A stretch of DNA of 5,320 nt, taken from the NCBI GenBank assembly GCA_022425585.1, contig JAKMFF010000086.1, positions 1 through 5,320 of the forward strand, in the 5' to 3' direction. Source of the DNA: Candidatus Poseidoniaceae archaeon. Its GTDB lineage: Archaea > Thermoplasmatota > Poseidoniia > Poseidoniales > Poseidoniaceae. This document shows positions 1 through 5,320 of the stretch, piece by piece. The notes beneath the pieces are model-generated. The model was not told the origin of the DNA. It worked only from the letters and a program-made list of their open reading frames with translations, and ran no database searches. Made by a program: the position numbers and the translations under genes. Within the stretch, counting starts at the first letter, position 1, and the number at the start of each line of letters is the position of its first letter.

Positions 1-786
1 TTTCCGGATGGCTTGGAAAAGGGCATGAAAACCATAGACGCATTTTGGGACAAAGGTATTGCCAGAGGTAAAACAACACAGCAACAAAAACAACAATGGT
101 CACAAAACCTTAGTCAATTTACTGATATGGAAGCCGCTGTTAAGCAAGCTGATTTAGTTATTGAGGCTGTCCCGGAAATACCAGAATTAAAATCTCAAAT
201 CTTTGAACAACTTGGTAAATTTACCAGTCCAAGTTGCATACTGGCAACTAACACATCATCTCTGTCAATTGCTGACATAGCTGCTGCTTCAGGATGTCCA
301 GAAAGGGTCATCGGCATGCATTTTTTCAATCCTGTACCAATAATGAAATTGTTGGAGTTGGTTAAACATGATTTGTGTTCACAGAAGACTATTGAAATCG
401 CTGAACAAGCTGGAGTTCTAATGAATAAAACCACAATTTTAGTAAATAATATCCCAGGTTTTGCTACCTCAAGATTAGGTGTTGTGCTAGGTAATGAGGC
501 AATTAGAATGCTTGCAGATGGTGTTGCAAGTGCAAAAGATATCGATACTGCGATGGTGCTAGGTTACAAACACCCGATGGGCCCACTCGCTCTAACTGAT
601 TTAGTCGGATTAGATGTCAGAAGAGATATTCTAAGAAATCTACAGAAGTCTTTTGATGATAATTCATATGCACCCCACCCATTGATGGAAAGATTAGTTT
701 CTGCTGGACGCCTTGGGAAAAAAACAGGTATGGGAATCTATGATTGGTCTTCTGGTGAAGCAGAAGAATGCGAATTTCCTGAGTGA
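1..786 (+). CDS. 3-hydroxyacyl-CoA dehydrogenase (3-hydroxybutyryl-CoA dehydrogenase type), 5' partial
   Basis: This enzyme oxidises (S)-3-hydroxyacyl-CoA to 3-ketoacyl-CoA with NAD+, a cytosolic beta-oxidation step. The reading frame is open from base 1, and 261 residues are visible (numbered here from the window edge). The N-terminal GxGxxG Rossmann start is missing, roughly the first 35-40 residues by family comparison. The rest of the NAD domain is present: DLVIEAVPE (51-59) and ATNTSSLSI (82-90). The catalytic motif GMHFFNPVP (105-113) supplies His107, paired with Glu119. The C-terminal domain follows with PGFATSRLG (152-160), HPMGPLALTDLVGLD (191-205) and the ending GRLGKKTGMGIYDW (236-249). 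The usual Asn in the PGFxxNR motif is Ser157, which I recall as common in one subfamily that includes PaaH-like enzymes. The gene meets the crotonase gene tail to tail with no spacer. Chain length and substrate cannot be told from sequence. Confidence 0.93.
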   Translation, partial: FPDGLEKGMKTIDAFWDKGIARGKTTQQQKQQWSQNLSQFTDMEAAVKQADLVIEAVPEIPELKSQIFEQLGKFTSPSCILATNTSSLSIADIAAASGCPERVIGMHFFNPVPIMKLLELVKHDLCSQKTIEIAEQAGVLMNKTTILVNNIPGFATSRLGVVLGNEAIRMLADGVASAKDIDTAMVLGYKHPMGPLALTDLVGLDVRRDILRNLQKSFDDNSYAPHPLMERLVSAGRLGKKTGMGIYDWSSGEAEECEFPE

Positions 787-1569
787 TCACTCAAAGTTCG
801 GTTTACGCTTTTCAATAAATGCTGTTACGCCTTCTTTGAATGCATCAGTAGTTCCCGCTGCTTCAATCAAAGTACGTTCATGTTTTAGATGAGTCTCGAA
901 ATCTTGCACAGACTGAACATCGAGTAGATGTTTAGTTGCCTCTTTGGTATGATTGCCCCACTGAGACCATTTGAGCGCACTTGCTAAAGCAGAATCAAGT
1001 AAAGAATCATGTTCGACGATGGCATCTATTGCCCCCACTTGATGGGCTTTTTCTGCTGACCAAATTTCGTTTTCAAAGAAAAATTGCCTTGCAGTTTGAT
1101 CACCAACCAAACGAGGCAGCAACCATGTTGTTCCACCATCAGGCGAAAGCCCCATGCCAGAGTACGAAGCAGCCATCTTGGCACTGGGTGAGCCAATGCG
1201 CAGATCACATGCCAAAGCTAGACCAAGTCCGCCCCCTGCACATGCACCATTGAGAGCAGCCACACAAATAGTAGGTGATTGGCGCATTCGTACAAGTAAG
1301 GGATGGAGCACTCCAGTAAGGTCTCGTATCAACTGAGGTGCATCACCATCTTCTATCGCCTTAGCAAACGCGTTGATATCAGCACCTGCAGAGAAAAACT
1401 TCCCTTCACCGGTTAAAACCATTGCACGAACGCTTGTATTGGTTAATCCTTCATCTATGGCTTTGGCGATTTCAGGCAAAAAAGTTCGAGAAAAAGATTG
1501 TGTTGCGGACTGACCTGAAAACCGAATCAATCGAACACCATTACCCATATCACTGAATGAAACACTCAT
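787..1569 (-). CDS. enoyl-CoA hydratase/isomerase (crotonase) family protein, PaaG-like active site
   Basis: This 260-residue protein has the usual length for a single-domain crotonase acting on acyl-CoA thioesters in the cytosol. Oxyanion-hole motifs are FFSAGADINAF (58-68) and NGACAGGGLGLALACDLRI (107-125). The two hydratase glutamates are absent: the GGGxE position is Gly116, and the QPE-type position falls near Tyr136. Instead GMGLSPDGG (138-146) places Asp144 where PaaG-type isomerases carry their acid/base Asp. A ring- or double-bond isomerase activity is therefore more likely than classical hydration, but this is inference. It starts with ATG 9 bases after the aldehyde dehydrogenase stop, and GAGG overlaps that stop (TGAGGACTGAAAATG), so the two genes are co-transcribed and probably translationally coupled. 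Its own stop abuts the stop of the convergent 3-hydroxyacyl-CoA dehydrogenase. Confidence 0.9.
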   Translation of the reverse strand: MSVSFSDMGNGVRLIRFSGQSATQSFSRTFLPEIAKAIDEGLTNTSVRAMVLTGEGKFFSAGADINAFAKAIEDGDAPQLIRDLTGVLHPLLVRMRQSPTICVAALNGACAGGGLGLALACDLRIGSPSAKMAASYSGMGLSPDGGTTWLLPRLVGDQTARQFFFENEIWSAEKAHQVGAIDAIVEHDSLLDSALASALKWSQWGNHTKEATKHLLDVQSVQDFETHLKHERTLIEAAGTTDAFKEGVTAFIEKRKPNFE

Positions 1570-1576
1570 TTTCAGT

Positions 1577-1580
1577 CCTC
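1577..1580 (-). promoter_or_regulatory. Shine-Dalgarno site overlapping the upstream stop codon
   Basis: Read on the minus strand, GAGG begins inside the TGA of the aldehyde dehydrogenase gene and lies 7 bases before the crotonase ATG. It fixes the crotonase start and suggests coupled translation of the two genes. Confidence 0.6.
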
Positions 1581-3015
1581 ACAATTTGATATTGACATTC
1601 TTGACCTTGGTATAAAATCTCAAAGCATCCTTGCTTTGTTCTATGCCTATTCCGGATTTCTTCCATCCGGTGAATGCGGTTTGTGGGAAGGTTATCGGAT
1701 ATTCATTAATTGAAATCATTCCAGACTCTAAGTCTCTTGCTAATTTGTGCGCTCGACTTAGATCATTGGTCCAAATACCATTTAGTAAACCAAAGTCTGA
1801 GTGATTGGCAAGTTCTAATGCCTCTGCCTCTGTCGAAAATTTGGTCACTGACAACACTGGGCCAAATAATTCATCATTGAATAATGAGTTATCTGAGTCA
1901 ATTCCAGTAACTACAGTAGCCTCCATAAATGCACCTTCGCCATCTACAGCATTACCACCACACACAATCTCGCCGCCTTGCGAGATTCCTACTGCTAGTT
2001 TTTCCAGTACTTCAGTTCGGTGATTGGTATGAACTAGACTGCCGATACGCACGCCTTCAGCCATTCCTGGACCGACTTTCCATTTACTTACTTCAGCCAC
2101 CACAGCAGCAACCAACTCATCGTGAACATCTTCATGGACAATCAGTCTAGAACCGGCCCAGCACATTTGTCCTGCATTCATGAAAATACCAAAACAGATT
2201 GCTTTTGCGGCATATTTCAAATTTGCATCCGGGAATACAATATTGGCTCCCTTGCCACCAAGTTCAAGAGTAACTGGCGTTAGATTGTCACTGGCTTTTG
2301 CCATTACCGTCTTACCGGTTGGCACACCACCAGTAAGTACGACACCGTCAACCCCAGGGTGGCCAGCAAGAGCATCGCCAATCAAACCACCGGAACCGGT
2401 TATTACTTGTAAAACACCATTTGGTAGGCCTACTTCTGCTTCTTCGATTTTCTTCATCCACGCTAACAGAGAAAGTGGAGTCCATGATGCAGGTTTTGCG
2501 ATTACCGTACATCCTGAGGCTAATGCTGGAGCAATAGAACGAAGGGCTAGTTGGAGTGGAAAATTCCACGGGACAATGTGTGCGGTGACGCCGAGCGGTT
2601 GGCGAAGTGTGTAATTTAGTCGGTTGCCTGGAACTGGTATGGTTGAGCCTTCAATTTTGTCTGAAAGACCTGCAAAGTACTCTAATGTCCATGCACCGTA
2701 TCTTATCTCTGAAAGGGCTTCTCGAAACGTTTTTCCATTATTTTCAGATTCTATTTTCGCTAATTCTTTTGCTGCACCATAGGTGGCTGCTGCCATTTTA
2801 TTCAGTACTCTACCGCGCTGAGCGGGATCCATATTCTTCCATTCAGAACTAACTAAGGCATCCCTAGATGCTGAAACACACCGGTTAACATCATTTACCG
2901 ATGCTTTTGGGACTCTGGCAATGGTATCACCTGTAGCTGGGTTTATTGCTTCGCTATAATCCCCATTTTCTGAACTGGTCCACTCGCCTGCAATGTACAT
3001 CTTTTCTTCGCTCAT
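1579..3015 (-). CDS. NAD(P)-dependent aldehyde dehydrogenase
   Basis: This 478-residue member of the aldehyde dehydrogenase superfamily oxidises an aldehyde to the acid with NAD(P)+. From the chosen ATG the motifs are: VPWNFPL with Asn151, KPAS (174-177) at the cofactor ribose site, the nucleotide-site glycine motif TGGVPTGK (228-235), TLELGGKGAN with general base Glu251, NAGQMCWAGSR with nucleophile Cys285, ELFGPV (382-387), and the C-terminal FTGWKKSGIG region. No catalytic residue is missing. I chose MSEEKMYIAGEW because family members start just before the YIAGEW-like strand. In-frame ATGs at 3063 and 3096 would add 16 or 27 residues that look unlike the family, but they cannot be excluded because no clear Shine-Dalgarno or TATA box settles the choice. 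It is first in an operon with the downstream crotonase. The substrate is unknown; betaine-aldehyde, succinate-semialdehyde and aromatic-aldehyde enzymes share these motifs. Confidence 0.93.
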   Translation of the reverse strand: MSEEKMYIAGEWTSSENGDYSEAINPATGDTIARVPKASVNDVNRCVSASRDALVSSEWKNMDPAQRGRVLNKMAAATYGAAKELAKIESENNGKTFREALSEIRYGAWTLEYFAGLSDKIEGSTIPVPGNRLNYTLRQPLGVTAHIVPWNFPLQLALRSIAPALASGCTVIAKPASWTPLSLLAWMKKIEEAEVGLPNGVLQVITGSGGLIGDALAGHPGVDGVVLTGGVPTGKTVMAKASDNLTPVTLELGGKGANIVFPDANLKYAAKAICFGIFMNAGQMCWAGSRLIVHEDVHDELVAAVVAEVSKWKVGPGMAEGVRIGSLVHTNHRTEVLEKLAVGISQGGEIVCGGNAVDGEGAFMEATVVTGIDSDNSLFNDELFGPVLSVTKFSTEAEALELANHSDFGLLNGIWTNDLSRAHKLARDLESGMISINEYPITFPQTAFTGWKKSGIGIEQSKDALRFYTKVKNVNIKL

Positions 3016-3101
3016 AAACCGTCCATGAAGTGACCGTTCAAAGGTGTTCGCCTCGCAATCCATATTAGCAATTGACCCATATCCGAGTTTTTTCATGATA
3101 A

Positions 3102-3132
3102 CTATATTTGACAGAGTGTGCTACAAGATACA
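3102..3132 (+). promoter_or_regulatory. archaeal TATA-box promoter for a leaderless kinase transcript
   Basis: CTATATTT (3102-3109) is a TATA-like element preceded by the purine-rich GATAA (3097-3101), where a BRE would lie. Its centre is about 26 bases before the ATG at 3132, the usual archaeal TATA-to-start distance. Transcription would therefore begin at or next to the start codon. The reverse complement, AAATATAG, could also serve the divergent aldehyde dehydrogenase gene, but it lacks a purine-rich BRE on that side. This is a pattern match with no experimental support. Confidence 0.5.
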
Positions 3133-3800
3133 TGGCTCGAACAATCGGTCTCGCTGATGCCACGGCTAGAACGATTGCTAATCGGCCGCCAAGATTGTTG
3201 ATTATTGCTGGGGCAACGGGAACAGGAAAATCTACTGTGGCAATGAAAATAGCCGCTAAGAGCAACTTTGCTAGACTTCTCTCGACAGATGCGATTCGAG
3301 AAATAATTCGAACTTACGATGTCAATGCCAAAAACCTAGCGCTGCATCGCTCCTCCTTCTCAATTGGCGAATCGAATGATGCTGTTATTGATTGGCTAGA
3401 TACTTGTCAAGCCGTTGAGAACGGCATCGAAGCGACCATAAATCGTGCTATGCGAGAAGGTATCGATTTACTAATAGAAGGAGTACACATCATACCTAGT
3501 GACAGATTAATTAGAAGTTGGATCGAATCTGGAGGGATTGCAGTTGGAATTATTATGGCTGTTAGCGACCAGAACAAACACAAGGAAATGATAAAATCTC
3601 GAGATGCTCATTCATTCCGCAGACCAGATCGTTACATCGCAAATTTTGACCGAATCAGAAAGATACAGGATGGGCTTATTGAACGCTCTAAAATTTCTGC
3701 TTGGCCTGTTGTAGACATTTCCAGGGTTAGTAGCGACCACGAGAAAATTGAACACTACTTGGATATTGCTTGGAATGAGAAGCAAACTAAGCAGCGATGA
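3132..3800 (+). CDS. 2-phosphoglycerate kinase-like P-loop kinase, short form
   Basis: This 222-residue P-loop kinase resembles archaeal 2-phosphoglycerate kinase, which makes 2,3-bisphosphoglycerate from 2-phosphoglycerate and ATP, a precursor of cyclic 2,3-diphosphoglycerate in some methanogens. Visible motifs are Walker A GATGTGKST (27-35), LLSTDAIREIIR (49-60) typical of this family, a strand ending LLIEGVHIIP (113-122), and an Arg-rich segment RRPDRYIANFDRIRKIQ (163-179) likely to contact phosphates. The ATP-cone domain found at the N-terminus of the longer methanogen enzymes is absent. An in-frame TTG at 3108 lies within the TATA-like element, so the leaderless ATG at 3132 is preferred. 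The gene is alone on its strand, diverges from the aldehyde dehydrogenase gene, and its last 14 bases overlap the end of the pilin-like gene. The substrate is inferred from family resemblance; another small-molecule kinase is possible. Confidence 0.8.
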   Translation: MARTIGLADATARTIANRPPRLLIIAGATGTGKSTVAMKIAAKSNFARLLSTDAIREIIRTYDVNAKNLALHRSSFSIGESNDAVIDWLDTCQAVENGIEATINRAMREGIDLLIEGVHIIPSDRLIRSWIESGGIAVGIIMAVSDQNKHKEMIKSRDAHSFRRPDRYIANFDRIRKIQDGLIERSKISAWPVVDISRVSSDHEKIEHYLDIAWNEKQTKQR

Positions 3801-4230
3801 TGAAAGTGAAATTGGTTTCTAAAGTAGAGGAATCATCCGTTACTCCTAATTCTAATGAGATGGATATTGATGATGAGTCAACAACAACAGTTGTGATATT
3901 CAACATCTTCACCTCAACACCTCTTATCTCACCATGATGGAGTAGGTCGTCATGAATACTTTCCATTGCAATATCTGCCGCTTCGATTCGTTCTAGGCCG
4001 CCATTAATCCATAACTCAGTACGGTTTTCGGCAAGTGAAGGTAATTCAAGCATAACTTCCTTAGTAGTCTCGATAACAGAATCTGAATTGGCTTCATGCG
4101 CTGATGTTAGCCCAGCTACCTTAACACTGAAAACCGCCATTGACAATAACGAAAGGAGCAGAACCACACCAGTCGCTAATAGCATTTGAGCGCGATCATC
4201 ATTGGTCGTTTGATACACTGTTTGACGCAT
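3787..4230 (-). CDS. small membrane-anchored pilin-like protein (hypothetical), downstream of TadC
   Basis: I do not recognise a named family. The 147-residue product has a short polar N-terminus, then DDRAQ (11-15) directly before one hydrophobic helix (about 16-36). A Glu/Asp-rich soluble domain follows, ending in Ser/Thr-rich beta-like strands (about 104-147) and the hydrophobic C-terminus FIIAA. The Arg-Ala before Gln-Met resembles an archaeal class III (prepilin peptidase) cleavage site, and the layout resembles small haloarchaeal proteins with a DRGQ motif ahead of a single helix. The ATG overlaps the previous gene's TGA by one base (TGATG), with GGTGG just upstream, so I chose this start. 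An in-frame ATG at 4275 would force a 46-base overlap and place Tyr/Trp-rich residues in front. A minor pilin or assembly factor of the TadC machine is inferred from context. Confidence 0.7.
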   Translation of the reverse strand: MRQTVYQTTNDDRAQMLLATGVVLLLSLLSMAVFSVKVAGLTSAHEANSDSVIETTKEVMLELPSLAENRTELWINGGLERIEAADIAMESIHDDLLHHGEIRGVEVKMLNITTVVVDSSSISISLELGVTDDSSTLETNFTFIIAA

Positions 4231-4670
4231 CAAGCACCACCGCCAATATTCCATAAGGTAAGACTGATAGTCCAAGCATCAGCATTAACCGTGACTAGAT
4301 GATGTACTGTTACAGTTGGACCTGAAGATGTCCCAATAAGCCCGTAAGGGTTTGATGTAGCACTATTTTTGGCTAGCCAACAATTTGCTTGTTTACCGCT
4401 AGTCAATGCCTCTTGCAGAATTGTGCAAGCACCGTCATAATCAGAATCTGCGAGTAGTTCCACAATCCTATTCTCACCGCTTATTTCTGCATCTAACCCC
4501 AAACCATACTGAAGTACTGATTCACCAGCGGCTTCCAAGCTTGCATCATGGGCGACAGACCTAGAATCGGGTACATCAATTCTTATCAAAAAAGTAGCAG
4601 ACATAAAAAATAGCCAAAACAACGTCAGCATTTCAAGAATGTGAATTTGCCCATTTTCATTATCTTGCAG
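4230..4670 (-). CDS. small membrane-anchored pilin-like protein (hypothetical) with uncertain start
   Basis: This is a small single-helix protein of unknown family. From the first ATG (4631) it has 133 residues, but the frame stays open upstream to a TAG at 4671-4673, adding ENGQIHILE directly before the hydrophobic helix (MLTLFWLFFMSATFLI). That GQ-plus-helix pattern parallels the next gene, so the extra residues look real. The first upstream codon is CTG at 4668-4670, 8 bases after GAGGAG, which would make the protein 146 residues; the ATG at 4631 has no such site. The outer domain has two cysteines 15 residues apart (positions 69 and 84 counted from the ATG), possibly a disulfide outside the membrane, and a Ser/Thr/Val-rich C-terminal half. 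It sits between TadC and the second pilin-like gene and overlaps the latter by one base. A structural or assembly role is inferred. Confidence 0.65.
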   Translation of the reverse strand: MQDNENGQIHILEMLTLFWLFFMSATFLIRIDVPDSRSVAHDASLEAAGESVLQYGLGLDAEISGENRIVELLADSDYDGACTILQEALTSGKQANCWLAKNSATSNPYGLIGTSSGPTVTVHHLVTVNADAWTISLTLWNIGGGA

Positions 4671-4678
4671 CTAATCCA

Positions 4679-4684
4679 CTCCTC
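4679..4684 (-). promoter_or_regulatory. Shine-Dalgarno site overlapping the TadC stop codon
   Basis: On the minus strand GAGGAG starts within the TadC-like TGA. It is 8 bases from a CTG at 4670 but 18 bases from the out-of-frame ATG at 4660 and 47 bases from the in-frame ATG at 4631. It therefore argues that translation of the small gene begins upstream of its first in-frame ATG. Confidence 0.55.
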
Positions 4685-5320
4685 ACAAAGACGTAGGTAC
4701 AAAAGCACCACCAGAAGGATTTAATCCGACGGTATATGCTGAGTCTGAAGTAGTTATAACTTGGGCAAATCCATAACTAGAATCACCAATTAGATCTGGA
4801 CTAAATACTAATAAATTAAAGGCTAATAATGCAGCAATAATCATCATGCCGGAATGCTTGAAACCAGCTGAGAATCTACCATTCTGCATCAGTCCTGCCA
4901 TTGAACCATTACCTATGGCCTGCATAGTGACGCCGTAATAGAACACAGTGACGAAAAATAGCGGATCTATCGCCCTTATCGTCATGTTCCCAATATTTGC
5001 CCCGCCTGAATCTCCGCTGCCTTCATCACCGGAGTTTGATTTTGCAATAGCAGGAATAAAGATTTTTCCTAATAGAGTAATTACTCCTAGGAAAACGAAG
5101 TATGAAGTCCATATAACCGCAATATAGGAGCCGATAGCGCGTGTTCGTTCACCTTCTAAGAATTTGATTTCTCTTGAGTCATTGGCAGCTGTTACCAAGA
5201 TATCAGAAATTTTTCCTCCGGCACGGTCTGCTTCAGCAATCAAGGTGATTGCACGTTTGACTAGTGGTGTACCAACACGCTCAGAAAATTGTTTTATGAC
5301 GTCACTAAACTTTATTCCCC
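4683..5320 (-). CDS. archaeal TadC/FlaJ-type pilus assembly membrane protein (T2SS F family), 5' partial
   Basis: This is the polytopic platform protein of archaeal type IV pilus-like machines. It sits in the membrane and works with a TadA/FlaI-type ATPase. The frame is open to the window end, and 211 C-terminal residues are visible (numbered from that edge). The cytoplasmic motif VGTPLVKRA (15-23) and AEADRAGGKISDIL (28-41), followed by REIKFLEGERTRAIGSYI (49-66), is the conserved signature of the archaeal F-type domain. Three hydrophobic helices follow (about 62-84, 115-135, 155-173). A Gly/Ser/Asp-rich loop (94-110) separates the first two, and the roughly 38-residue tail after the last helix is polar. 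An internal TTG (5243) is not a start, because conserved sequence continues beyond it. Two small pilin-like genes follow in the operon. Archaellum FlaJ/ArlJ versus a Tad or other pilus system cannot be decided without upstream genes. Confidence 0.85.
   Translation of the reverse strand, partial: GIKFSDVIKQFSERVGTPLVKRAITLIAEADRAGGKISDILVTAANDSREIKFLEGERTRAIGSYIAVIWTSYFVFLGVITLLGKIFIPAIAKSNSGDEGSGDSGGANIGNMTIRAIDPLFFVTVFYYGVTMQAIGNGSMAGLMQNGRFSAGFKHSGMMIIAALLAFNLLVFSPDLIGDSSYGFAQVITTSDSAYTVGLNPSGGAFVPTSL

Noticed and set aside
981..1336. Open frames on both strands within the crotonase gene
   Set aside because: They lie over the crotonase oxyanion-hole and active-site motifs in other frames, and their translations resemble no protein family.
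2180..2614. 144-codon open frame on the plus strand opposite the aldehyde dehydrogenase
   Set aside because: It is antisense to strongly conserved aldehyde dehydrogenase motifs, has Pro/Ser-rich low-complexity translation and no recognisable domain, so it is a shadow frame.
3108..3131. TTG start for the kinase, and TTGACA as a bacterial -35 box
   Set aside because: The TTG lies in the TATA-like element. No -10 hexamer sits about 17 bases downstream of TTGACA, and the gene content is archaeal.
4231..4275. Longer start (ATG at 4275) for the second pilin-like gene
   Set aside because: It would overlap the upstream gene by 46 bases and put Tyr/Trp-rich residues before the leader. The coupled TGATG start at 4230 has a nearby GGTGG and a natural leader.
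4652..4660. Short ORF starting at ATG 4660 between TadC and the small gene
   Set aside because: It ends after 11 codons and is out of frame with the downstream gene. It matters only as evidence for a possible indel, not as a separate gene.
1..5320. CRISPR array, insertion sequence, toxin-antitoxin or defence system
   Set aside because: I saw no spaced direct repeats, inverted terminal repeats, transposase or nuclease motifs, and no small toxin pair. All long frames have metabolic or pilus-related explanations.

Overview
This AT-leaning window is gene-dense and most resembles a marine euryarchaeal genome. Candidatus Poseidoniales (Marine Group II) or a relative is my best guess. The archaeal assignment rests on four points: an archaeal FlaJ/TadC-type pilus membrane protein, small pilin-like proteins encoded beside it, a 2-phosphoglycerate kinase-like gene, and a TATA box spaced for a leaderless start. 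The species-level guess is inference, because the window has no rRNA or other marker gene.

Layout. (1) Positions 1-786 (+) hold a 3-hydroxyacyl-CoA dehydrogenase that lacks its N-terminal NAD-binding start. (2) Positions 787-3015 (-) hold a two-gene operon: an NAD(P)-dependent aldehyde dehydrogenase, then a crotonase-family enoyl-CoA hydratase/isomerase. (3) About 3016-3131 is a divergent promoter region. (4) Positions 3132-3800 (+) hold a short 2-phosphoglycerate kinase-like P-loop kinase. (5) Positions 3787-5320 (-) hold a pilus/secretion operon: the C-terminal part of a TadC/FlaJ-type membrane platform protein followed by two small proteins, each with one N-terminal membrane segment.

The dehydrogenase, crotonase and aldehyde dehydrogenase would fit together in oxidising an aldehyde or acid through CoA thioesters, as in fatty-acid or phenylacetate-type beta-oxidation. 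The substrate cannot be read from the sequence. The TadC operon would build a surface filament or secretion machine, with the two small proteins as candidate pilins or minor subunits.

Packing is extreme. One convergent gene pair has abutting stop codons and another overlaps by 14 bp. Two operon junctions carry a Shine-Dalgarno sequence fused to the upstream stop codon. There is no gene-free stretch over 300 bases. I saw no tRNA, rRNA, CRISPR array, insertion sequence or long repeat. The point most worth following is the small gene after TadC: its real N-terminus seems to lie upstream of the first ATG, behind either a CTG start or a one-base indel.
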